Source: JBMYQA01 sp049600855
GTDB lineage: Bacteria; Bacteroidota; Bacteroidia; Cytophagales; Flammeovirgaceae
Length of the DNA: 8,895 bases
NCBI GenBank assembly: GCA_049600855.1
Contig: JBMYQA010000265.1
Coordinates: forward strand, 1-8,895
Direction of reading: 5' to 3'
The first letter of the stretch is position 1. The number at the start of each line of letters is the position of its first letter. Shown in pieces: positions 1-7,462 of the stretch. The position numbers and the translations under genes were made by a program. A model generated the notes under the pieces. The model ran no database searches. It had not been told where the DNA came from and saw only the letters and a program-made list of their open reading frames with translations.

Positions 1-49
1 AGCTTAAAAATAACCTACTAAAAATACCACATTCATTTTGCTCACCTGC

Positions 50-90
50 TTAAAAATCCCTCAGAATCACATATCCTGAGGGATTTTTAA
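50..90. terminator. Two-way intrinsic terminator left of the ADP-ribosylglycohydrolase gene
   Basis: Positions 50-64 (TTAAAAATCCCTCAG) and 76-90 are perfect reverse complements, giving a 15-bp stem with an 11-base loop. The outer stem is A/T-rich, so the transcript ends in a U tract on either strand. It lies 13 bases past the stop codon of the minus-strand gene. The symmetry suggests that it also ends a plus-strand gene lying off the left edge. Nothing else is visible in positions 1-49. Confidence 0.88.
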
Positions 91-103
91 TTTTATCTTT
101 CTA

Positions 104-895
104 TCAGATCAATTCATAAGTGATCTGATACCGTGCTTCAAAAGCTTTTAACAACTCAATAAAGTGATCAGGTAAGCGCTCCAGAACCTCATCGTAAATT
201 GCTTTTGGAATTTGGCGATAAAATGCTTGGGCAATGCCTCCTGCCATACAAGCGATGGTATCTGAATCGCCGTTCAGGGAAATGCCTATTCGGATGGCAC
301 TTTCTACATCTTCTGACTCTAAAAAAGAAATAATCGCTTCTGGCACCGAACCTTGGCAAGTGACATCAAACTTATAGTATTGCTTTATGCTTTGGGTAGT
401 TCGATCTAAGTTATAATCAAAGGTCGTAGACACCCATTCTTTAATTTCCTGCTTCGTTTTTCCTTGTCTAGCCATCCAAATTGCTCCTGCAATGGCTTGG
501 GCACCTTTCACGCCTTCAGGGTGATTATGTGAAGGAATGGCACTGGCTTCCGCCTCTTTCAATACTTCGGCTAAGTCATCAAAAGCATAACCTACGGCAC
601 TCACACGCATCGCTGATCCATTTCCAAAACTATCATAAGGCTCAGCTTGGTTTACGGGTAATTTCAACCAATTTCTAAATCGTCCCCCATATCCCGCATT
701 TGGATAGCGATTGCCATAGCTGTGGATCGTCTCCTTATACGTTTTTTTAGTTAAAATTGCATCTGCTACCGCAAAAGAAAGGACAGAATCATCGGTTATT
801 CTACTGTGGTCTTTAAATAGTATAAAATCAGTGCTACTCACTTCTTCCCACTCATACACTGATCCTATTACATCTCCAATTATTGCTCCAATCAT
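104..895 (-). CDS. ADP-ribosylglycohydrolase family protein (ARH3/DraG-like)
   Basis: Predicted to remove ADP-ribose from modified proteins or small molecules, using two magnesium ions; the protein is cytosolic, with no signal peptide or membrane segment. The 263 residues cover the single all-helical domain of the family. Visible landmarks are GDVIGSVYE (7-15), TDDS (34-37), GNGSAMR (91-97), SHNHP (122-126) and GDSDT (209-213). Aligned from memory to human ARH3, T34/D35/D36 and D210/D212/T213 match its magnesium ligands (T76/D77/D78 and D314/D316/T317), and E15 matches the catalytic glutamate E41. All key residues are therefore present and the enzyme is probably active. Small departures are Ser for the usual Thr after TDD and Asn208 for Gly in the GGDxDT motif. 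The ATG at 895 starts directly on the conserved MIGAIIGD strand, so it is the natural start. The gene is transcribed alone and diverges from the TPR-peptidase gene. The substrate cannot be told from sequence. Confidence 0.93.
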   Translation of the reverse strand: MIGAIIGDVIGSVYEWEEVSSTDFILFKDHSRITDDSVLSFAVADAILTKKTYKETIHSYGNRYPNAGYGGRFRNWLKLPVNQAEPYDSFGNGSAMRVSAVGYAFDDLAEVLKEAEASAIPSHNHPEGVKGAQAIAGAIWMARQGKTKQEIKEWVSTTFDYNLDRTTQSIKQYYKFDVTCQGSVPEAIISFLESEDVESAIRIGISLNGDSDTIACMAGGIAQAFYRQIPKAIYDEVLERLPDHFIELLKAFEARYQITYELI

Positions 896-930
896 AGGCT
901 TAAAATTTTATTGTGTAAAAAATACGCTAA

Positions 931-938
931 CAAATTTA
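931..938 (-). promoter_or_regulatory. Candidate -7 promoter element for the ADP-ribosylglycohydrolase gene
   Basis: Read on the minus strand this is TAAATTTG, an exact match to the Bacteroidota -7 consensus TAnnTTTG, 35 bases before the start codon. No TTG-like -33 element is seen at the expected 17-23 base spacing, so the call rests on the -7 box and its position alone. The rest of the 224-base divergent region (896-1119) is AT-rich. It shows no exact TAnnTTTG on the plus strand for the gene at 1120; the nearest is TAcgcTTTG at 1063-1071, which has one extra spacer base. Confidence 0.45.
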
Positions 939-1119
939 ACAACGGAGCGCCTTAGAATTGGTTGCATAGAAATCAATTTTAATTCAAAAAAGGCTAAATT
1001 CACCTGTATAAAATAGTCTAAAAAACAGAGAAGTCGCATTATAACTCATTGGAATAAACGCATACGCTTTGAGCTACCTAAGAGTTTGGAAATGAGCTTC
1101 ACAAAAATTCAATCAGCAC

Positions 1120-4080
1120 ATGTTACTTCAAAAACAAACCATTTTTATAAACCGTCCTTCTATTTTATTGGTAGGTTATTTCCTGTTCTTACCCCTCTAT
1201 GCCTTAGCTCATAATCCTGACGATACCGCTTCTGCCCTTGAGCTGCTCCAAGAACACCGACTAAAATTAGCTAATAAAGCTTCTCAACAACTGAGTGTGG
1301 CAGAAGGATTACAGAGTTTAGATGTAGGGCTGTGGACAGTATGTGAACAATATTTCTCAAAACATCAACCGAAAGATTATCAATTGGTGCTTGCTAAATT
1401 GAACTTGCTCCGACATAACTATCAAGATGCCGCTTCATTACTTCAAAAAGTTCATCCAACGGCTACGCATCTTGTAAGAGAAAAGCGGTTGATCAAAGTG
1501 CAATTATTTATCCAAGCTTGGGATTTGGATAAGGCCCGACAACAGTGCATGCAATTATTGGCTATAAATCCTAAAGATATCGATGCTGGTTTTTGGTTAG
1601 GCAGAATTGCCATTCTAAAAAAATCTTACCAAGAAGCCGAAAAGTGGGCTGTAAGATTGCAAAAATGGGATTCTACTCATGTACTAGGTTATGGCTTGGA
1701 GGCCGAAGTACAACTTTGGAATCGCGAAATTGATTTAGCCGAAGTTTTATTAAAGCAGGCACTGACACGCAACCCTTTCCATCCTGATTTTAGGTTTTGG
1801 TATGGCTATGTCATTTGGAGAAAACGAGATGCAAAGTTGTTGGATCAGATGGCTGCTCAGTGGGAATTGGCCTTATCCATTAACCCCTATCATTACCTCA
1901 CCCATTGGCATTGGGGAAATGGGCATACCAATTTAACCTATGCCGATTACATCCATGAATCTGATCAAAAAGCAAGTAAAGCGCTAAAAGTAGCGGAAGC
2001 ATTAGTTAGGGATGGAAACGTCAAAAAAGGGTTACGACAAGCCCTTCGCACCCAACAAAAATATCATCATTCTACATTGCCCTTACTGTTTAGGGCTTCA
2101 ACGTATTACAATTTAAGTGATGCACAAAGTGAGGCATTAGACTCTGCACAAATTATTTTTGATGAATTACTTACCTTACGCCCACATTATGGCCCAGCCC
2201 ACAATGGTTTAGCTGCTGTGATTAAGAAAAAACAATTTCGTTTTTTGGCTAATTTCAAAGACTTAGAAGCCAGCATTACGCAAACCGAAATTCCTGAGGA
2301 ATGGGATACCCTCTTTCATGAAGTTTTTCCTGATTTAAAAGCTTACCCAACTGATCGGGTTTCAAAAATGGTTTGGAGTCAACTCTTTACTGGGAAAGCC
2401 TATTTGCCTATGCTTAAAAAGCTCAATCGGAAATTTGTCATTCCGTCATTGCATACCGATTTGGCAGCGGCTATGAACAACCCTTGGTTTCGCTCGGCTA
2501 GTACCTTCGATAATCGCCAATGGATGGACATCCGTGGCGTTGGCAGTGGTGCCACAGGTATTGAATATGTAGAACGTGGAGCACACCTCGAACGCAATGT
2601 CACTTTACACGAGTATGTACACTTGTTTCATCATACGGTATTAACCGAAGCTGAAAATCGAAAAATTAGGCAGTTGTTTTTTAAGGCAAAGGCAGAAAAC
2701 CGAACGCTCGATTATTATGCTGCCAATAATGAATCGGAATATTTTGCGCAATGCTTCACGGCTTACTTCTCAACTCAAAAAGTGCACCCACTCAACCATA
2801 AGTCCATGAACACACGTCAGGATTTAAAACAAAAAGACCCTGAAATGTTTGAATTCCTAAATCAGATGACGGCTAAACAACAAGCCTTCTTAGCTGGTGA
2901 TGAATCTGCTTTAGCTGAAAATTGGGCACAAACTTATGTCATACTAGCACAGCAGCAACATGAACTCTCGCCAAGTGCTCGCCATGGACTTTCTATTGAA
3001 CAGCTTTATCAAAAAGCATTAAGCTATCAACCAGATTACTTACCTGCACAATTGGGCCTCATTCAAACGTGGGTAGAAAACAACAAACGTCAACAAGCAC
3101 AGCAGCAACTCGATCAACTGCTTAAGGCTCATCCTCATTACGCTCCTGCTTACCTCAGTCAAATTGAGTTAACCCAATGGGCTAAGCGGGATTCGCCAAA
3201 TACAGAACCCGCAGCGCATTTACAAAAAGTGATTGATCTGTATCAAAAAGCTTATTCATTGGAAACGGATCCCCAATTGAAGGCAGGTATTTACCAAAAA
3301 CTGAATCAACTTTATTTAGACCATTGTTTGATAGATTCTGTTATTCAATTTTCAGCATATTACCATCAGCATGCTGCCAAAGTATCGACTTACCTCTATG
3401 ACGCAGCTCAACAAGCCTTAGGTGTTAAAAGTTGGCAAGCAGGAATGTTAGGCTATCCATCAGCGACTCAAACCATGAACGAGTTGCTCATTCAGTATCC
3501 ACAAAACTATCAATTTTGGTTATGGAAAGCAGCTATGCTCGCTGCCACCGATCAACACGAACAATTAATTGACTTTTTAAGTCCTGAAGCAAAACGCCTG
3601 TCCAAAACGGGAAACCCTTTGGTAAATGCGTTCAATATACAACTTGCAGAGGCCTATTTATACTTGCATAAAACTGCGAAAGCCAAACAAGTTGTTGCCT
3701 TAATTCAATCGCCACTCACTTACCTGAGTCCCACTCAACGCTTGCAGCTTGCAAGGGTTTATGCTTATCTGGAAGAAGAAAAGAAAGCGCAGGAAATCAT
3801 TACCACATTTCAAGCAAAAACGGATGAGCAACGAGCAGCTTTGGCTTTTACACAGGGTAAAATTGCCCAACACAACAATGAATTGGACGATGCCATTTCT
3901 TATTGGACTACTGCTTTAAAAGTCAATCCTTATCATGTAGAAGCACGTAAAAGTCTCATTCGATTGCTAAAGATGCTTAAACAGGTAGAAAAAGCTCGAT
4001 TGGTGGCCGAACAAGCTAAAACAGTATCTTATCCGTTTCATGCGAGTCAATTAGCTCAATTTGATGCCCTAGCAAAGTAA
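1120..4080 (+). CDS. Secreted TPR protein with an anthrax lethal factor-like (M34/ATLF-type) zinc metallopeptidase domain
   Basis: A 986-residue exported protein. Residues 1-30 form a signal peptide: a basic start, a hydrophobic run from about 14 to 27, and an Ala-Leu-Ala cleavage site. Residues about 31-380 are degenerate tetratricopeptide-like helical pairs. About 395-590 form a metallopeptidase domain, and about 600-980 contain more TPR pairs, with clear examples near 626-685 and 906-970. The catalytic motif HEYVH is at 497-501, and NESEYFAQ follows at 537-544. Against the lethal factor from memory, H497/E498/H501 match H686/E687/H690, E540 matches zinc ligand E735 and Y533 matches catalytic Y728. 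The following KDPEMFEFLNQM resembles KNAPKTFQFINDQ. This makes an active gluzincin likely. It probably acts in the periplasm or outside the cell; no sorting domain is seen at the C terminus and the substrate is unknown. A conspicuous His-rich stretch lies at 255-275. The gene is monocistronic, ends in a shared terminator, and has no Shine-Dalgarno sequence. Confidence 0.85.
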   Translation: MLLQKQTIFINRPSILLVGYFLFLPLYALAHNPDDTASALELLQEHRLKLANKASQQLSVAEGLQSLDVGLWTVCEQYFSKHQPKDYQLVLAKLNLLRHNYQDAASLLQKVHPTATHLVREKRLIKVQLFIQAWDLDKARQQCMQLLAINPKDIDAGFWLGRIAILKKSYQEAEKWAVRLQKWDSTHVLGYGLEAEVQLWNREIDLAEVLLKQALTRNPFHPDFRFWYGYVIWRKRDAKLLDQMAAQWELALSINPYHYLTHWHWGNGHTNLTYADYIHESDQKASKALKVAEALVRDGNVKKGLRQALRTQQKYHHSTLPLLFRASTYYNLSDAQSEALDSAQIIFDELLTLRPHYGPAHNGLAAVIKKKQFRFLANFKDLEASITQTEIPEEWDTLFHEVFPDLKAYPTDRVSKMVWSQLFTGKAYLPMLKKLNRKFVIPSLHTDLAAAMNNPWFRSASTFDNRQWMDIRGVGSGATGIEYVERGAHLERNVTLHEYVHLFHHTVLTEAENRKIRQLFFKAKAENRTLDYYAANNESEYFAQCFTAYFSTQKVHPLNHKSMNTRQDLKQKDPEMFEFLNQMTAKQQAFLAGDESALAENWAQTYVILAQQQHELSPSARHGLSIEQLYQKALSYQPDYLPAQLGLIQTWVENNKRQQAQQQLDQLLKAHPHYAPAYLSQIELTQWAKRDSPNTEPAAHLQKVIDLYQKAYSLETDPQLKAGIYQKLNQLYLDHCLIDSVIQFSAYYHQHAAKVSTYLYDAAQQALGVKSWQAGMLGYPSATQTMNELLIQYPQNYQFWLWKAAMLAATDQHEQLIDFLSPEAKRLSKTGNPLVNAFNIQLAEAYLYLHKTAKAKQVVALIQSPLTYLSPTQRLQLARVYAYLEEEKKAQEIITTFQAKTDEQRAALAFTQGKIAQHNNELDDAISYWTTALKVNPYHVEARKSLIRLLKMLKQVEKARLVAEQAKTVSYPFHASQLAQFDALAK

Positions 4081-4096
4081 AATAAACTTATTCCAT

Positions 4097-4135
4097 AAAA
4101 ATAGCCACTATCGGAAAAAGATAGAGGCTATTTTT
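4097..4135. terminator. Two-way terminator shared by the convergent TPR-peptidase and M1 peptidase genes
   Basis: AAAAATAGCC (4097-4106) pairs with GGCTATTTTT (4126-4135), and CTATC (4108-4112) pairs with GATAG (4120-4124). One A-A mismatch separates the two helices, and the loop is seven bases. The stem ends in A/T runs on both sides, so it gives a U tract on either strand. It lies 16 bases past the plus-strand stop codon and 20 bases past the end of the minus-strand gene. Confidence 0.9.
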
Positions 4136-4155
4136 AGCCGCGAATACCTTTTCTA

Positions 4156-6051
4156 TCATTCTCTATTCTTAGGACTTTGTCCATCTCCTGAAAATTGAAT
4201 CGCAGGATTAGAAGGATAAACATTATTTCGTTTATCTACATCAGCCATTCGATCAGTAGGATCAATCACAATGGCTCTAATTTTTTTGGTTTTCGTAGGG
4301 ATCACTAAATTATATTGAGGATAAGCCCAAGGCCAATCTGCTTGCACGTAAGTTTTTATGTCCACAAAGCGTTCTGATTTCTCTCCTCTCATTACTCTCA
4401 AGGGAATATAGAAACATTCAATGGTACTGTCTTCATATTCTACTACGACATCAATCGGCATGGGCATTGTGCCTACTCTTTCTAAGGTAACAACTGTATT
4501 TTTTCCTTGGCTTACCACATTTCTAATTCCATAATCAATGCGATTAGTCGTACCCACCCAATGTTCAAAATACCAATCCAACTCTAAACCAGAGACTTCT
4601 TCCATAATCCGTTTAAAATCTGTAGGATTAGGATGCTTAAATTTCCACGTATTAAAATACGCTAACATGCCTTTATCAAAGGCTTCATTTCCAATAATAT
4701 AACTGAGCTGATGTAAAAATACAGCTCCTTTAGAATATGCATTTATACTGTACGCTCTATTGGTTTTATAATGATCTGCATGCACCGTCATTGGCTCTGC
4801 GGCATCAGAACTGGCGATTCTGAAATAGCTTCGGTAACTGCCTGTAAAGGGATTTCTCGCTGGCTTTTTCGAAAGTAAATTCTTTGTATAAGCGGTTAAA
4901 TAAGAAGTAAAACCTTCATCCATCCAAGAATACTTCGATTCATTCGTTGCTAATACACCTTGAAACCAACTGTGTCCAGCTTCATGAATAATGACGCTCA
5001 ATAAAGAGTTCTGCGTTCTACGCCCCGTCACTAAGGTTGACATTGGATATTCCATTCCACCATCACCACCTTGCAAAATACTGTACTGCTTATATGGATA
5101 TTTCCCAAACTTCTTATTAATGATCTCAAAAGCTTTTACCGTCTTAGCTTGTACATCAAGCCAATGTTTTTTTACGGAATCAATATCCGTTTGGTAGAAA
5201 AAGTGTATCTCAGGACCATTTTCTACTTTGGCAATATCGTGCTGATAGTCAGGATCGGCTGCCCAAGCGAAATCGTGTACATTTGGCGCTTTAAAATGCC
5301 ATACCAACTTATCCGAGTTTGGACGCTGAAGCGGTTTTGATTTATCTTCATAACCATGTCCAATCTCTTGTGGATTTTGTAAATATCCCGTGCCACCAAT
5401 CGTATAAGCCGAATCCATCTTGATTTTAACATCAAACTCCCCCCAAACACCATGAAACTCTCGACCGACGTATGGATTCGCATGCCATCCTTCGTAATCA
5501 AACTCACACATTTTAGGATACCACTGCGTCATGGAGTAATCAATACCCTCTTTATTATTTCGCCCTGATCTCCTGATTTGTAAAGGTACTTGCCCTAAAA
5601 AGTTCATGTCAAAAGTAACCGTCGTGTTTGGCTGGATCGGTTCAGCAAGTTCTACTTCTAAAATCGTCCCCACGGTTTCGTATTGAACTGCTTTGCCACT
5701 TTGAGTGAGCGACTGTACCTTGATGAATCCAATTTCCTCTGGTTTCAGTTTGAAAATCCGATCTTTCACTCTAGCATCAGGATCTTTAATGGTTCGTGAA
5801 CGCACATCCATCATACTGCCTGGTTGAAATGCATTAAAGTATAGGTGATAAAACACCTTTTTCAAGACATAAGGCGAATTATTCGTGTAAACGAGCTTTT
5901 GCTTACCTGTGTATTGATGATTTTTGGTATCAAAATCAATCTCCATCTCATACTTTGCCTGTTGCTGCCAACGATCTGGTTGAGCGAGCAAGGTACTCGA
6001 TAAGCCAATAAAAAATAGTAAAACAAATTGTTGTAGAAGTATTCTTTTCAT
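4156..6051 (-). CDS. Secreted M1 family (gluzincin) metallopeptidase
   Basis: A zinc aminopeptidase-type enzyme of 631 residues, predicted to be exported and to trim peptides in the periplasm or medium. Residues 1-23 are a signal peptide (Lys-Arg start, hydrophobic core, cut after Leu-Leu-Ala). An N-terminal beta-saddle domain covers about 30-245. The thermolysin-like catalytic domain holds the exopeptidase motif GGMEYP (331-336), zinc motif HEAGH (356-360) and third ligand E379 in DEGF, spaced exactly as HExxH-x18-E. Y439 in AYSKGA fits the catalytic tyrosine. The C-terminal part (about 515-610) is a beta-rich segment ending in the IDPTDRMADVDKRNNVYP region typical of Bacteroidota members. 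No type IX sorting domain is seen. The gene stands alone: the pheS terminator lies upstream and a shared terminator downstream. Just before the start is a two-codon reading frame, ATG AGA TGA, whose stop overlaps the gene's own ATG. I see no TAnnTTTG box upstream on this strand. Confidence 0.95.
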   Translation of the reverse strand: MKRILLQQFVLLFFIGLSSTLLAQPDRWQQQAKYEMEIDFDTKNHQYTGKQKLVYTNNSPYVLKKVFYHLYFNAFQPGSMMDVRSRTIKDPDARVKDRIFKLKPEEIGFIKVQSLTQSGKAVQYETVGTILEVELAEPIQPNTTVTFDMNFLGQVPLQIRRSGRNNKEGIDYSMTQWYPKMCEFDYEGWHANPYVGREFHGVWGEFDVKIKMDSAYTIGGTGYLQNPQEIGHGYEDKSKPLQRPNSDKLVWHFKAPNVHDFAWAADPDYQHDIAKVENGPEIHFFYQTDIDSVKKHWLDVQAKTVKAFEIINKKFGKYPYKQYSILQGGDGGMEYPMSTLVTGRRTQNSLLSVIIHEAGHSWFQGVLATNESKYSWMDEGFTSYLTAYTKNLLSKKPARNPFTGSYRSYFRIASSDAAEPMTVHADHYKTNRAYSINAYSKGAVFLHQLSYIIGNEAFDKGMLAYFNTWKFKHPNPTDFKRIMEEVSGLELDWYFEHWVGTTNRIDYGIRNVVSQGKNTVVTLERVGTMPMPIDVVVEYEDSTIECFYIPLRVMRGEKSERFVDIKTYVQADWPWAYPQYNLVIPTKTKKIRAIVIDPTDRMADVDKRNNVYPSNPAIQFSGDGQSPKNRE

Positions 6052-6258
6052 CTCATGAATTGTTGAGGTTGTTCCAACGTGTTTCTTGCAAAAACCGCAG
6101 TTGTTACCATATTAAGACCATCCCTTTTCACTAGTTGTTCTAATACAAGGGAGATTATGTAGTTAGCTTAAAGGTCGTGAAATTACATTTCAAAAGCCCA
6201 AATGACAAAAAGAATACGATGAGCGGTTAGTTGCAGTTCATAAACCTTGATACGAAAA
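6052..6258. other. Intergenic region upstream of the M1 peptidase gene
   Basis: No gene is seen in these 207 bases. The only structure is a weak inverted repeat, TCCCTT (6121-6126) with AAGGGA (6147-6152), separated by 20 bases, which could form a leader hairpin in the M1 peptidase transcript. The M1 promoter must lie here, given the pheS terminator next to it, but no exact TAnnTTTG occurs on the minus strand. Confidence 0.5.
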
Positions 6259-6282
6259 GAGGCAATCACATTGGATTGCCTC
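6259..6282 (-). terminator. pheS terminator hairpin
   Basis: GAGGCAATC (6259-6267) and GATTGCCTC (6274-6282) are perfect complements around a six-base loop. On the minus strand the hairpin is followed by TTTTCG, a short U tract, about 60 bases past the pheS stop codon. The 5' arm as transcribed belongs to a three-copy tandem repeat, described separately. Confidence 0.75.
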
Positions 6283-6315
6283 AACTTGGATTGCCTCAAC
6301 TTGGATTGCCTTAAC
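6271..6315. repeat. Three tandem copies of a 15-bp unit containing the terminator arm
   Basis: The unit TTGGATTGCCTCAAC occurs at 6271-6285, 6286-6300 and 6301-6315, with a single C-to-T change at 6312 in the third copy. TT follows as the start of a fourth unit. The first copy is one arm of the pheS terminator stem. The repeat sits entirely between the stop codon of pheS and its terminator, as expected for replication slippage of a short unit. Confidence 0.97.
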
Positions 6316-6343
6316 TTAGCTAATTTGAACTCTTGTACCGCTT

Positions 6344-7372
6344 TTACAATGCTGCTGCGGTAAACTGCTTCAGGAAGCGAATATCATTTTCCGTGAACAA
6401 TCTCAGGTCATTAATTCTAAACTTCAACATGGCAATACGTTCAATCCCCATACCAAAAGCATAGCCCGTGTATTTTTCAGGATCGATATTACAATTCGCC
6501 AATACATTCGGATCAACCATGCCACAGCCTCCAATTTCTACCCAACCCGAATATTTACAGATGTTACAGCCTTTTCCTCCACAAATGTGACAAGAAATAT
6601 CGAGTTCTGCACTTGGCTCAGTAAATGGGAAGAAAGACGGTCGTAAACGAATTTGCGTGCCTTTGCCAAACATCTCTCTTGCAAAATAGAGCAATGTTTG
6701 TTTCATATCTTTAAAGCTCACATTTTTATCTACATACAATCCTTCCACTTGATGGAACACACAATGCGCACGTGCTGAAATGGTTTCATTGCGATAGACT
6801 CGTCCAGGAGACAAGGTACGAATTGGGGGTTTTTCATTTTCCATCACCCGAATTTGCACTGAAGAAGTATGCGTTCTTAATGCAATATCAGGGTCTTTAG
6901 CAATGAAGAATGTGTCTTGCATTTCCCGCGCAGGGTGATTAGGCGGGAAGTTTAATGCCGTAAAGTTATGCCAATCATCTTCTACCTCTGGTCCTTCGGA
7001 AATGTTGAAACCAATGCGTTCGAAAATTTCCACAAAGCGATTACGCACTAATGAAAGTGGATGCATCGCTCCCAAGGTATTTGAAATGGGCGGTAAGGTT
7101 AAATCAACTGGCGCCTCCGCATTTCCTTCTTGCGCTTGCTCTATCGCATCTTGAGCTTGCTTAAACTTATCCTGAGCTATATTTTTTAACGCATTCAACT
7201 TTTGCCCAACCGATTTACGGTCTGTAGGAGCAACTTTTCCCATTCCTCCAAACAAGGCGGCCACTTTTCCCTTCTTCCCAATATATCCAATACGGAATTC
7301 TTCCAATTGTTGCTTATTCTCAATTGGATAGTCTCCGATTTCTTTCGCTACTTGTTCTATTAATTCTAACAT
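6344..7372 (-). CDS. pheS: Phenylalanyl-tRNA synthetase alpha subunit
   Basis: Catalytic subunit of the class II (alpha-beta)2 enzyme that charges tRNA-Phe in the cytosol. With the start chosen at 7372 the protein has 342 residues, normal for PheS. Residues 1 to about 95 form the helical coiled-coil arm that contacts tRNA. The class II core follows: motif 1 around SLVRNRFVEIFERIGF, motif 2 with GRVYRNE (190-196) and HQVEG, and motif 3 GMGIER (307-312). A four-cysteine cluster CHICGGKGCNIC lies at 261-272, just before SGWVEIGG, and could bind zinc; related Cys clusters occur in many bacterial PheS proteins. An in-frame ATG at 7405 would add 11 residues, but MLELIEQVAKEI begins like other PheS proteins, so 7372 is preferred. 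Neither start has a Shine-Dalgarno sequence. pheT is not adjacent and must lie elsewhere. Confidence 0.97.
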   Translation of the reverse strand: MLELIEQVAKEIGDYPIENKQQLEEFRIGYIGKKGKVAALFGGMGKVAPTDRKSVGQKLNALKNIAQDKFKQAQDAIEQAQEGNAEAPVDLTLPPISNTLGAMHPLSLVRNRFVEIFERIGFNISEGPEVEDDWHNFTALNFPPNHPAREMQDTFFIAKDPDIALRTHTSSVQIRVMENEKPPIRTLSPGRVYRNETISARAHCVFHQVEGLYVDKNVSFKDMKQTLLYFAREMFGKGTQIRLRPSFFPFTEPSAELDISCHICGGKGCNICKYSGWVEIGGCGMVDPNVLANCNIDPEKYTGYAFGMGIERIAMLKFRINDLRLFTENDIRFLKQFTAAAL

Positions 7373-7433
7373 AGGTATTGCTTTTTGCTTTAAGGAATGA
7401 CGCATAGATCACACAATTGGTTTCCCTCAAAGT

Positions 7434-7462
7434 CAAATTTATCGTCAAAAACAGATCACAAA
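7434..7462 (-). promoter_or_regulatory. pheS promoter (Bacteroidota type)
   Basis: On the minus strand TTTG (7462-7459) is followed after 17 bases by TAAATTTG (7441-7434). This fits the Bacteroidota consensus TTG-N17-23-TAnnTTTG. The predicted transcript would begin near 7428, leaving a leader of about 55 bases to the ATG at 7372. The -33 TTTG is itself part of a second TAAATTTG copy (7466-7459). The leader is too short for a Phe-rich leader peptide, and none is seen. Confidence 0.65.

Noticed and set aside
481..1016. Plus-strand open frames opposite and beside the ADP-ribosylglycohydrolase gene
   Set aside because: They run antisense to conserved catalytic motifs of a well-supported gene and look like no known protein.
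1063..1071. TACGCTTTG as the promoter of the TPR-peptidase gene
   Set aside because: It has three bases rather than two between TA and TTTG and lacks a properly spaced -33 TTG.
2400..2603. Minus-strand open frame within the TPR-peptidase gene
   Set aside because: It lies opposite the conserved segment leading into HEYVH; its composition is explained by the sense-strand coding.
1120..4080. Assigning the TPR-peptidase as a secreted toxin
   Set aside because: Only the catalytic domain resembles the lethal factor. There is no receptor-binding, translocation or toxin-tail domain and no immunity gene next to it.
4991..5507. Open frames in other frames across the M1 peptidase catalytic region
   Set aside because: They overlap the GGMEYP and HEAGH coding region, which is clearly the real reading frame.
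6271..6315. CRISPR-like array
   Set aside because: The units are 15 bp and directly adjacent, with no spacers and no cas genes; this is a simple tandem repeat.
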